A DNA stretch of 64,000 nucleotides from Halicephalobus mephisto (taxonomy: Eukaryota; Nematoda; Chromadorea; Rhabditida; Panagrolaimidae): contig SWDT01000561.1 of the NCBI GenBank assembly GCA_009193035.1, forward strand, positions 124,001 through 188,000, written 5' to 3'. Shown in pieces: positions 24,405 through 35,600 of this stretch. The stretch's first letter is position 1. Every line of letters starts with the position of its first letter. The notes beneath the pieces were generated by a model. It had not been told where the DNA came from. It was given only the letters and a program-made list of their open reading frames with translations, and searched no databases. The position numbers and the translations under genes were made by a program.

Positions 24405-24700
24405 TTAATTTTCGAACTTTAACTAATTTGGTCAAAATTAGAAATTTACGATTTTTGAATGGAATTATTTTAGTTCAAATTCAGAATTTTTAATTTTCGA
24501 ACTTTAATTAATTCGGTCAAAATTAGAAATTTTAAATGTTTAAATAGAATTATTTTAGTTCAAATTCAGAATTTTTAATTTTCGAACTTTAATTAATTTG
24601 GTCGAATTTCGAAATTTACGATTTTTGAATAGAATTATTTTAGTTCAAATTCAGAATTTATGATTTTCGAACTTGAACTAATTCGGTCGAATTTCGAAAT
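24405..24700. repeat. 85-bp tandem repeat upstream of the GPCR
   Basis: 'attttcgaactttaa' recurs at about 24409, 24493, 24579 and 24663, with the text 'attcggtcaaaattagaaat' in each unit. Confidence 0.7.
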
Positions 24701-24736
24701 TTTCAAATAAAGTTAACTCGAAAATTCAAAAATCGA

Positions 24737-24877
24737 CAGTTCTGGTCCTGGAACGAATCAAAGTAATCTGTTATGTTACAGTTTTTGTCACGAACGTTAA
24801 ACATTCATGAAAAAGTACTAATTGTGTTACAGTATCACAGTTGGCAATTGTTACGGGACCAAAATCTACGCTTTTTA
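24737..24877. mobile_element. Palindromic MITE, family A, copy 3 (diverged)
   Basis: Shares the order of blocks with the copies at 12.7 and 14.6 kb: TGTTATGTTACAG, 'attcatgaaaaagtacta', 'attgtgttac', 'ggcaattgttacgg', then a CTACGCTTTTT end. The left end is poorly preserved. Confidence 0.5.
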
Positions 24878-24989
24878 TGTAAAATTTGACAAAATCGAAA
24901 AAATTTCAGAATTCAGTAAAAAATTATTTTAAAAAGTGGAAATGTTTAAAATTTTGTGAAAATAAAAGTATTTTAGAAATTTTTAGCAT

Positions 24990-25560
24990 TTTTAAAAACT
25001 TTCTAGAATTTCCTAAAGTTTCAGAATCATTTGGAAGCCTTCTAGAATTTTCTAAGTCTTCTGGAATTTTCCAAAATCTCAAAAGTCTTTTGAAACTTCA
25101 CAAAGGTCTTCTAAAATTTTCTAGAAATCCTCCAGAATTTTTTGGAAGCCTTCTAGAATTTTCCAAAATCTCTTAAGTCTTTTGAAACTTCACAAAGATC
25201 TTGTAAAAGTTCTTAGAAGTCCTCCAGAATCATTTGGAAGCCTTCTAGAATTTTCTAAGTCTTCTGGAATTTTCCAAAATCTCTTAAAAGTCTTTTGAAA
25301 CTTCACAAAGATCTTGTAAAAGTTCCTAGAAATCCTCCAGAATCCTTTGAATGCCTTCTGAAGTCTTCTGAAATTTTCTAGAAATCCTCCAGAATCCTTT
25401 GAAAGTCTTCTAGAATTTTCTAAAAGTTTATAAAAGCTTTCTGAAATCTTCTAAAAGTTCCTAGAAATCCTCCGGAATCCTTTGAAAACTTCCTGAAGTC
25501 CTCGAAAACTCCACAAAAGTTTTGTAAAACTTCTTAAAATTCTCCAGAATACATTAAAAA
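24990..25560. repeat. CTTCTAGAATTTTC-type repeat
   Basis: Interspersed 'gccttctagaattttc', 'tcctccagaatcc' and 'tcttttgaaacttcacaaag' blocks with steps of about 40-150 bp. A plus-strand frame through it is repeat-made. Confidence 0.55.
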
Positions 25561-25589
25561 TTAAAACTTTTACCTAAATTTTATAATTT

Positions 25590-26260
25590 TGGGAATTTTT
25601 TTTGAAAACAATTTCGTAAACATCCGATTTCTATTTTATGCAATGTTGTGGTTGCAAAAATAGATGCGGTTTTCGAAAGGTGAATCCCTGAGGGATTTTC
25701 ACGAAGGAAATATTCAATGAAACACGCCATTCGGAACAGAAAACAAAATATTTTTAATTTCAAAAAAAACATAAAATATATAAAATCAACAAAGTAAAAA
25801 AAAATAAAAAAAATATAAAAATTTTTTAAATAAATTTTTTATTAAATTTATAAAAAAACAAAATTAAAAAAATAATTTTAAACAAATTTATTAAAAAAAT
25901 AAAATTTTTATTAAATTTAAAAACAAATTTTTTATTAAATTTTAAACAAATTTAAAAATTTTTTAATTCAAAAAAAATATTTTTTATTAATTTTTTAATT
26001 TAAAAATAATATTTTTTATTAATTTTTTATAATTTTTAAATTAAAAAAAATATTTTTACTGATAATGGTGTTGTACGAGAAAATTGTGATGTTTTCGAAT
26101 TTAGAAAATTTTTTTTGATGTTGAAGGGGATAATTATGCAAAGTCACTCGACATCGTCGACCCCTACAGTACCCCAAGAATAAACGTGGGTGTTTTTGTT
26201 CGAGATCTGTTTCAAATTTTCGATGATAACAACGATTATAATTTTTGAATGAATAATTTT
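25590..26260. other. Intergenic, two small GC-richer islands
   Basis: 25590-25750 has a 63-codon minus-strand frame with a hydrophobic start. 26080-26230 has a short minus-strand frame after an acceptor-like site (near 26215) ending TGA. Neither has a partner exon or a known domain. The stretch between them (25790-26050) is AT-rich. Confidence 0.2.
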
Positions 26261-26299
26261 GAATTAATTCGTATTTTCAAATTAAGTCAAAAATCGATT

Positions 26300-27060
26300 T
26301 TTTTTAACAAAACGGTCCCGACACGAATTTTCTAAAATTTTCAAGTTTTTTTAAAAGTTTTTTTTAAATTCCAGAAGACTTTGGAAAGTTTCTACGACGT
26401 CCTAATAAGATAAATTTTAAGAAATTAAAAATACAAATTTTACAAAATGGTCCCGACACGAATTTTTAGAAAAATTAAAGAATCTGTTAGAATTTAAAAT
26501 TTTTTGATAATTTTAACAAATTTCGAGAAATTATAGAAAATTTTAGAGGCTTTTGTAGAATCTTACTTCGATGAATACAGAAATCAGAGAATTTTAATGC
26601 GAAATGGTCCCGACACGAATTTTTAAATTTCCTTGTTTTGAATAGTTTTGAGAACCTTTATTAAATTTTGGAAGATTCTAGAAATCTTTAAAAATATTAA
26701 TTTGATAAAAAAAAGTTAGAAATAACAATTTTACGACCTGGTCCCGACACGAATTTTTAGATTTCTTTATTTTGAGTAGTTTTGAAAATTTTTGTTAGAT
26801 TTTGGAACTCTTTAAAAACATTAATTTGACAAAAAGAAGTTAGAAATAACAATTTTACGACCTGGTCCCGACACAAATTTTTAGATTTCATTGTTTTGAA
26901 TAGTTTTGAAAATTTTCGTTAGATTTTGGAAAACTTCAGAAATCTTTAAAAACATTAATTTGATAAAAAAGAAGTTAGAAATAATAATTTTATAACCTGG
27001 TCCCGACACGAATTTTTAAATTTTCGACTTTTTTATTTCAAACATTAAATTTTTTCAAAT
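26300..27060 (+). repeat. GGTCCCGACACG tandem family, plus orientation
   Basis: The box GGTCCCGACACGAATTTTT occurs at about 26314, 26449, 26605, 26740, 26863 and 26999 (steps 123-156). In the units around it, text like 'ttttgaatagttttgaaaa' and 'ttagattttggaa' is also shared. The family recurs elsewhere, see the copies at 29.6 kb. Confidence 0.75.
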
Positions 27061-27239
27061 TCTAGAAGGACTTGGAAAATTCCAGAAATAATTTGAAAAA
27101 TAAAATTTGTTTTTCATTTTTTTTAAATTTAAATAAATTTCGAAACATTTAAAATTGAAATAAAAGTTTAAAAAACGGACTTTCATAAATTACCGGAAAT
27201 ATTTTTCTTTTTGAGGATCAAAGATTCTAAAAACTACAG

Positions 27240-27720
27240 TATTTTTATAAAAATCGAAAATAAAAAAAGTTTTTATTTAAATTTAAAAAAATTAAAAAGT
27301 AATTTTTTAAAATTTATATTTAAAATTTTTTTAATTTTAAAAAATCCAAAAAGTAATTTTTATTTAAATTTAAAAAAAATTTTTTTTTTCAAGTTTTAAA
27401 AAATTTTAAAAATTATTTTTATTTAAATTTTAAAAAATTATTTTTTTTATTTAAGTTTTAAAAAATTATTTTTATTTAAATTTTAAAATCTTTAATTTTA
27501 AAAAATTATTTTTATTTTTAATTTTTTTTTTAATTTCAAAAAATAAAAAAAATTCTATTTAATTTTAAAAAATTATTTTTTTTATTTAAGTTTTAAAAAA
27601 TTATTTTTTTTTTAATTTTTAATTTTTTTTAATTTTAAAAAATTATTTCTTTTTAATTTTTTTTAATTTTAAAAAATAAAAAAAATTCTATTTTATTTTA
27701 AAAAATTATTTTTTTTTAAA
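27240..27720. repeat. AT-rich low-complexity tract
   Basis: Poly-A/poly-T blocks such as 'tttttatttaaattttaaaa' repeated. 27720-28080 has no gene that I can see. Confidence 0.5.
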
Positions 27721-28084
27721 TTTATCAAATTAGGATTCTACAAAAATTTTCAGAATCCAAATAACTCTGAAATTATCTGAAATTAAAAACTCTGCAATTC
27801 TACAAAATTCTGAAAATTTGTATGAAAAAAAATTTCGCAACATTGACCACTTTAAGCCTTACATCAGTTCCACAAAAATGACGACAAATCCCTTAATCTA
27901 ATAGAGTAACAATTTTCTAATTAATCTGCAAAATTATCCCACATAAATATTTTTTTTTAAAATGCTTTATTGCGTTCATAATTATCGAAATTTTTTGTCA
28001 GAAACAAATTAAAAATTTTCGTAATTTTTCGGTCTAATTGCTCAAATAAAAAATTTATAAAAATAATTAAACTTTTCTGTGTTC

Positions 28085-28920
28085 GTGCAATCAAAGTTCG
28101 AGGTCGAAATTAATAGTTAAAGTTTAAATTCGAAATTAATGGTTAAAGTTTAAATTCGAAATTAATAGTTAAAGTTTAAATTCGAAATTAATGGTTAAAG
28201 TTTAAATTCGAAATTGACTGTCAAAGTTCGAAATCAAAGTTGATTATAAAAATTCAAGGTTGAAATTGACCGTCAAAGTTCGGCATCAAACTTCGAGGTC
28301 GAATTATACCAAAGTTGATTGTTAAAGTTTCATTTCGAATTTTGATCATAAACTTTGATGTCGAACTTCAAGGTCAAAGTTCATCATCAAAGTTGACCGT
28401 CAAAGTTCGACATCAAACGTCGAGGTCAAAGGTCAACATCAAAGGTCAACATCAAAGTTCATCATCAAACTTCAAGATCGAATTTTATCACCAAAGTTCA
28501 TTATCAAACTTCGACATCAAAGTTGACCGTCAAAGTTCGACATAAAACGTCGAGGTCGAAGTTCGAAATCAAAGTTTGACATCAAAGTTGATTGTCAAAG
28601 TTCAAAATTAAAGTTTACTATCAAAGTTTGACAATCAACTTTGATTTCAAAGTTTATCATCAAATTTCAACATAAACCTTTGGTGATAAAGTTTAACTTC
28701 AAAGTTTGATTCCGAACTTTGACGACTAACTTCGATCTGAAACTTTAATGATTAATTTTGATTTCAAACTTTGAGGTCAAAGTTGATAATTAAAGTTCGA
28801 GATCAAAGTTTGAAACCGAATTTGATTATTAAAGTTGACGATCAAAATTAAAAGTTGAAATTTTTAATTTTTAATTTCCAAGTCAAGATAAAGTTCAAAT
28901 TTCAATTTCGAATCTGACAG
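28085..28920. repeat. 12-bp minisatellite, opposite strand of the 18-kb field
   Basis: 'tcaaagttcgacatcaaagttgacc' type text, which is the reverse complement wording of the 18.05-18.74 kb repeat. In the middle a few blocks switch back to the 'aactttgat' orientation (28660-28770). Confidence 0.7.
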
Positions 28921-29589
28921 TCAACTTTGATATGCGAAGCACTGGCTACAGTATGACAAAGTAATCACGATGATGTAAAATTAGAAATTGTATCTAGACA
29001 AATTTGCAGAATTTTAGTCAAATTAATATAAAAGTAAATATTTTACAACATGGTTTCGAGAAGAATTTTCAGAATCCTCTAGAATCATAGGTTCCAGAAG
29101 GCTGAATTGGATTCTGGAAGCTTCGATGATATTCTACAAAAATCGAGAATTTTTTGACATTCTGAAAACTAAAAAAATTCCTAAAGTTACGAAACTTTCA
29201 GTAAATTTCAAAAATTAAAATAATATTTAAAAAATTCAAAAAATTTTAATATTTAAAAAATTCAAAAAATTTTAATATTTCTAAAATTTCAATATTTAAA
29301 AAATCCCAAAAATTAAAATATTTAAAAAATTCAAAAAATTTCAATATTTAAAAAATTACCAAAATTTCAGAATTCTAAAAAATATTCAAAATTTCACAAT
29401 TTCTTTTTTCTAAGTACAAAATGGAATAAAACAACCAGAAATTACGGTAGTTAATCATTTTCGAGAACAAATAATTTAAAAATTTAATTAAATTAAAAAA
29501 GTTAAAATTTATCAAATTAATGTTTCTTAGAAACTTCTGGAGTCTAACAAAGGTTTTTAAAACTATTCAAAACAAAGAAGTCGAAAATT

Positions 29590-30050
29590 TAAAAATTCGT
29601 GTCGGGACCATTTCGTAACATTATTATTTCTAACTTTTTTTTATCAAATTAATTTTTTTAAAGATTTCTGAAGTTTTCCAAAATCTAACGAAAATTTTTA
29701 AAACTATTCAAAACAAAGAAGTCGAAAATTTGAAAATTCGTGCCGGGACCATTTCGTAAAATTTTTATTTCTAACTTCTTTTTTGTCAAATTAATGTTTT
29801 TAAAAATTTCTAGAATTTTCCAAAATCAATAAAAACATTAAAAATCATCTAAAATTAAGATTTTTTAAATTTCTAAAAATTCGTCTCGAGACCGTTTCGT
29901 AAAAAATTTCCGAATTTTTAAATTTATTAAAATTCTGCAAAAATTTTTAGAATGTTACAAATTCGAATAAAAATTTCCAGAAATATTCGAAACTAAAATT
30001 TTTTAAGTTTTGAAAATTGCTAAAAATTCGTGTTGAGACAAGTTTTTAAA
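29590..30050 (-). repeat. GGTCCCGACACG family, minus orientation
   Basis: The inverted box (ATTCGTGTCGGGACC) occurs at about 29598 and 29737 and, diverged, at 29875 and 30016. Single or paired copies are also in introns of the coiled-coil gene (36145, 36280, 36411), the SLC37 gene (46190, 46550) and at 56208. Confidence 0.7.
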
Positions 30051-30235
30051 AAATCTAAAATTTTCAGAAAAATAATAAATTTTAAAAAAATAAAAATTAA
30101 AAAAGATCCAATTTTAAAGTCTAGGATGCTTTTTCAAATAAAATTCAAGAATTTAAAAAAGGAAAAACTGACCAAAGTTGTTTATTGAAACAAAGAAAAA
30201 TGTCAAAATTGGTTTTTCAAAAAACCAAAAAAAAA

Positions 30236-30490
30236 TTAAATAAAAATCCAAAAATAAAATTGGATTTTTGACTTGGATAAGGAAGCTATTAGAGATATCG
30301 AGGCCAGTTGACATAGTTCAAGAGGAAAAATGGATGAAAACAGGACCAATCCAAGGTTGCTGAAAGCACGTTCATCGAGAAGTACACCGACGCAAGAGGA
30401 ACAAGTGCTTTTCTCGGGACAGTTGCTATCACACGTGTGAGCCGATTTATCACTGAATTCGTTTACGTAATTGTTTTTGATCAACTTCAC
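30236..30490. other. Unassigned GC-richer island
   Basis: About 230 bp of balanced composition in AT-rich DNA. The minus strand is open for 84 codons with a cysteine cluster (CDSNC, CSSC) and a hydrophobic end. The plus strand also has a 36-codon frame. Neither shows convincing splice context or a known domain. Confidence 0.2.
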
Positions 30491-30529
30491 TGATCAAAAT
30501 CATATATAAAAATCAAAAATCAATTTTTT

Positions 30530-31020
30530 CAAAATTATCTCAACACGAACTTTAGGATCTTAAAAATAGTTATTTTTGGATATTTCAAAATAGAATTTTT
30601 AAAAATAAAAATCGATTTTTTCAAAGTAGAATTTAAAAAAAAATCAATTTTTTCAAAAGTATTTCGACACGAATTTTAAAATCTTAAAAATAATTATTTT
30701 TAGGTATTTAAAAATAGAATTTTAAAAAATAAAAATCAATTTTTTTTAAGTAGAATTTAAAGAAAATCAATTTTTTCAAAATTATCTCGACACGAACTTT
30801 AGAATCTTAAAAGTAGTTATTTTTGGATATTTCAAAATAGAATTTAAAAAAAATCAACTTTTTCAAAATTGTCTCGATATGAATTTTTAGAATTTTTAAA
30901 TTAAGATCGAAAAGTGAAAATGTTACTTTTATGTGGTTTTGTAAAATTTTGAATTTTAATCATACTTGTAAAAATCAAAAATAAATTTTTTTACAAAACG
31001 ATCTCGACGCGAATTTTTAA
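30530..31020. repeat. About 122-bp tandem repeat
   Basis: 'tctcgacacgaacttta' and variants at about 30541, 30664, 30786 and 30873, each followed by 'tatttttggatatttcaaaatag'. The 'cgacacgaa' core links it to the GGTCCCGACACG family. Confidence 0.6.
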
Positions 31021-31269
31021 ATTTATTTTGAAAACTCACATAAGCTGCGTGACAATTATTCTTTAATCTTATGTGGTTTTGCAATTAACTTTTTAAAGAT
31101 GTATTCTGTCTGGGCAGATTTTAGGGGTTTTAAATTAATGTCATATGGGATATGAACTTTTTATCCGCTCTTGCATATTAACGATTATGCATTAATATAC
31201 ATATAAATATGAAAAACATCATAACTAAAAATACAGTAATCCCTGAAAACTAGACTGTGTTGACTATAA

Positions 31270-31620
31270 AGAAGTTAAAAATTGATAGATGAAAAATTTC
31301 ATTTATATATGAGATTCATATTGAAGAAATTCGTATATAAAAAACTTCATATATAAAAAACTCCATTTATATATGAAATTCGTATATGAAAAACGTCATA
31401 TATAAAAAATTGATATATGAAGAAATTTCAAATATGAAAAACTTCATAGATAGAAATCCTATATATAAAAACTTCATATATGAGAATTTTACATATAATA
31501 AATCCATATATGAAAAACGTCATATATAGAAAATTGATATATGAAGAAATTTCATATATGAAAAATGTCATATATGGAAACTTCATATATGAAAAATGTC
31601 ACACGTAAAATTTAACGCTG
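31270..31620. repeat. 'atatatgaaaaacttc' minisatellite
   Basis: About a dozen copies of a 20-30 bp unit such as 'tatatgaaaaacgtcatat'. No coding content. Confidence 0.6.
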
Positions 31621-31659
31621 AAAGTTTGTTGATATATAAAATACATAAAAAATACCGAA

Positions 31660-31890
31660 GGAAAAATAAGAATTAAAGTAGTGTTGTCATTCTGGAGGAG
31701 AGACAAGAGAACCAGGACGGAACGAGTAATCAAATCACGACCGGACATCTGCGACGCTTTCCTAACCACCTTTTATGGACTCGAGGAATTGCATGGGAAC
31801 TAACGAAGTCCCTCAATGGCAAAACACCATCGTGCTGAATTGAATGTAGGCGAAATTTGCATGGTGTGGGTTTTCTGCAATTTTAAAAAC
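31660..31890. other. Unassigned GC-richer island upstream of the coiled-coil gene
   Basis: About 220 bp of balanced composition with short frames on both strands and no recognisable domain, tRNA or snRNA. From 31900 to 32656 the DNA returns to AT-rich text with 'aattggtaactttttaggt'-like repeats (32200-32480) and a GC-rich patch at 32110-32165 that may belong to the promoter. Confidence 0.2.
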
Positions 31891-32656
31891 CACTTTTAAT
31901 TAAAGTACACAATTCAAACATGGCATTCACGCAAAAGTAAAAAATTCCTCGTTAACTACAGATATTTTGTAGAAAAAAATAATATAAAAACAAAAAAGAA
32001 TTAAAAAATTAAAAAATTAAAAAATAATATAAAAACAAAAAAGAATTAAAAAATAACGTTAGAAACAAAAAACAGCCCAAAAAAGAAAAAAAACAATGCA
32101 GAAAAACTGTAGGTTCCCGGCGCGAAAAATTCATTCTTTGCCAGTCAAGCTGTCATTTGCGGCTATTTTGTCTGAACTTTTGTAAATCAACAGTTTTTTG
32201 GATAAACTGGTAATTTTTCCGGGTAAGTTATTAATTTTTAGAATTAACTGGTAATTTCTCAAGGAGGAAATATATTTGTGGATAGAATGGCAATTTTTGG
32301 AAAAATTGGTATCTAAATAAGTGAACTGATATCTTTTTGGATTGAATGGTATACTTTCGGGTTAAATGGTAATTTTTAGGTGAACGGGTACTCTTGGATT
32401 ATTTGGTCCTTTTTAGGTAAAATTGGTAACTTTTTAGGTAAATGAATATTTTTTGGATTATTTGGTCTTTTTTAGGTAAAACTGACATTGTTAATAAACC
32501 GATAATTCTGCAAATGTGCAAATTTGCAAGTTTTGCAAAAAAACCAACCTGCAACGAATTTTTTTTGCAGAAAAAATCAGCTCGCCTTTTTAGACCTTAT
32601 CGAACATCAGTCGCTTGTGAAGTCTGATCTGGGTGGTGCTCCAGGGGATATTGCAG

Positions 32657-35600
32657 ATGGATTATTCCTCTTCTTCTAGACATAATCACAGCCGACGAGA
32701 TGTAAGTTTTAATTTAAAAATTTAATTATTGTGAAATTTTAGAGAAATGACAGAAGACGACGCCGGTCCAGGTCCAGGTCCCGGTCCCCCAGATACTACT
32801 CCAGGTTTGGTTTTATTAATTTAAAAAACTAAAATTTATTTTTTAAAAAAAATACAATTTTAAAAAACAATTTATTTTAAAAAAAAAAATAAAATTTAAA
32901 AAACTAAAATTTATTTTTTAAAAAATACAATTTTAAAAATTAAAATTTAATTTTTTTAAAAATACAATAAAAAAACTAAAATTTTTTAAAATTAAAATTC
33001 ATCTTTAAAAAAATTTAAAAAATAAAATTTATTTAAAAAAAAGTTTTTTTAAGTTAAAATTTACCCTTAAAAAAGTACAATTTTAGTATATGAAATTAAT
33101 TTTTTAAAAATATAATTTTAATATATAAAATTAATTTTTTTAACATATAATTTTAAAATATTTTTACTCTGTAATTGCTATCCCCTGAGGGCATAACGAC
33201 GGTTGCATACTTGTCTAAAACATGATTTTTAAGAAATCACGAAATAAATTCACGTAAAATTGAAATTCTCACATAGTGTAGTTTCTAAAACGTTCCGGAA
33301 TTTCGTTTTGAGACTATTTCGTAATAATTTTCATATATGAATTTTTCACAATATAATTGATTACGAAATAATTTAAACAAAACTAAAATTATCGAATATT
33401 TCGACTTTTAAAAAGTTCTAAAATTTCGTTTTTAAACTATTTCGTAATAACTTCATATATGAATTTTTTAAATATATGGTTTTATAATGGATATACAGAG
33501 AATAAAATCCTAAAAATTCGTTTTGAAACTATTTCGTAAGAGTTTCATATATGAATTTTTTGAATATATGGTTTTATAATGGATATACAGAGAATAAAAT
33601 CCTAAAATTTCGTCTTGAAACTATTTCGTGAGAGTTTCATATATGAATTTTTTGAATATATGGTTTTATAACGGATATACAGAAAATAAAATCCTAAAAT
33701 TTCGTCTTGAAACTATTTCGTAATAATTTCATATATTAATATTCTATAATGATGTAATTTCTGAACAAAAATCTAAAAAGTAGGGTTTTAGAAATTTAAA
33801 AATCCATATTATTTATTTCGTAATAATTTTCATATATGAATTTCGAAATTATCACTTTTTCAGCTCGTTTTTTAATGGAAAAAAAACATCCAAAGAACTC
33901 GAGATCGAAAACGATGTCCTGACAGGGGAGGTCAAGGAGCTTAGAACCCAGATAAATCAGATAACGGCTCAACTAAATCAGCTAAACGGCAACTTGACAG
34001 CAGTAAATCTAGCACGAGTCCAAGCCGAAACTCGAGCAGCTCATTTCGAAACCGAAGTTAACAGGATAAATTCGGCTTATCAACAATGTACGGATGTAAG
34101 TAACTCTATCTAGTTATGAAATAGTTCCTTTTAACGGTAATTTTCCTTTATTGATGGTTTTTCCAATAGTTGTTTCGTTAATAATAGTTTTTCTTTAGTA
34201 ATAATTCTAACGATAGTTTTTCTTTAATAACAGTTTTTAGTAATACAGTGGAACTTGGATATAAGATATCCTTTTGGAACTGGGGAAAGAATATGTTATA
34301 AAAAAGGATATATCATAGCTGGGGGTATCGCATATCCAAGTTTTACTGTATTGTATTTTATCTTTTTTCCTTTAAAATAATTACAAAATACCTAGTTCTA
34401 TGTACAGTCGAACTTGGATATAAGATATCCCCTTGGGATCGGAGAAAGCGTATGTTATACAAAGGATATATTATATCCAGGGTCAACTTGAAGACAAACT
34501 AACCAAACTCCCTCACTCACACCGTATGCTATAACAAGAGATATATCATAGCAAGGATATCTTATATTCAAGTTCTACTGTAGTTGCTTCCCTGATATAG
34601 TTCCTTTCGATGACGGTTTTTCCTTAGTAATAGTTGCTCCTTAGTGATACTTCTTTAGCGATAATTTTTCCTTAATAATAGTTCCTTTTCGGTGATAATT
34701 TTTCTTTAATAGTTTTTCTCTAGTGATAGTTGTTTTTTAATAATAATTCCTTTGATGGTAGTTTTTTTAGTAATAGATCTTCCTTAATAATAATTCCTCC
34801 TAATAATAGATCTTCCTTTTGATAATTCTTCCTAATAATAGATCTTCTTTTCGATAGTTCCTCTCCATCGGTAGTTTTCTTTTTCTATTTTGTGTAATTT
34901 ATCTCATTTGTCTTTTTACATTAATTTTTTATAATTAAATCGATTTAATATATCAATTAAGTTTAAAAAATACTGATTTAAAAGTAAAAAAGTGAACTAC
35001 ACAATAGGTTCTCTTCGGCTATAGTTTCTTCCTGTATTTCGTAATATTTATTTTTTCTTTTTTATGTTAATTTTTTGTAATTAAATCGATTTAATATATC
35101 AATTAAGTTTAAAAAATTAATTTCGAAAAATTCCGAAACCAGCGCGAGTCAAGGGACAGTGCTGCGGAAGACAGTTGTTGTGCGACTTTTTAATTTTTTT
35201 AAATTTTTATTATTTTTTATTTATTTTTATTATTTTTCAGGCTTTGAGGAATCTGAAAACAGAATTTGAAAATGTCGTCAAAGAAAGAACGAAATGGATC
35301 GAGGAATCTGAAAAAATTAAAAAAGAACGGAACATTGCCGAAAAATTCGCTGAAAATTTTCGAGATCAACTAAATTTAATCAGCGAAAGAAACACAGCTT
35401 TGGTGAAGAAATGTGAACAACTTTCGGCGGAAAACAAAGACTACAAAGAAAAGTAAGTTTTTTAGATTTTAGAAAACTTTTGATATATGGATTTTTGGAA
35501 AATTTTTGATATATGGATTTTTGGAGAATTTTTGATATATGAATTTTTGGAAAATTTTTGATATATGAATTTTTAGAAAATTTTTGATATATGAATTTTT

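Noticed and set aside
15512..31620. CRISPR-like arrays among the many tandem repeats
   Set aside because: Units are contiguous and drift together; there are no unique spacers or cas genes, and this is eukaryotic DNA.
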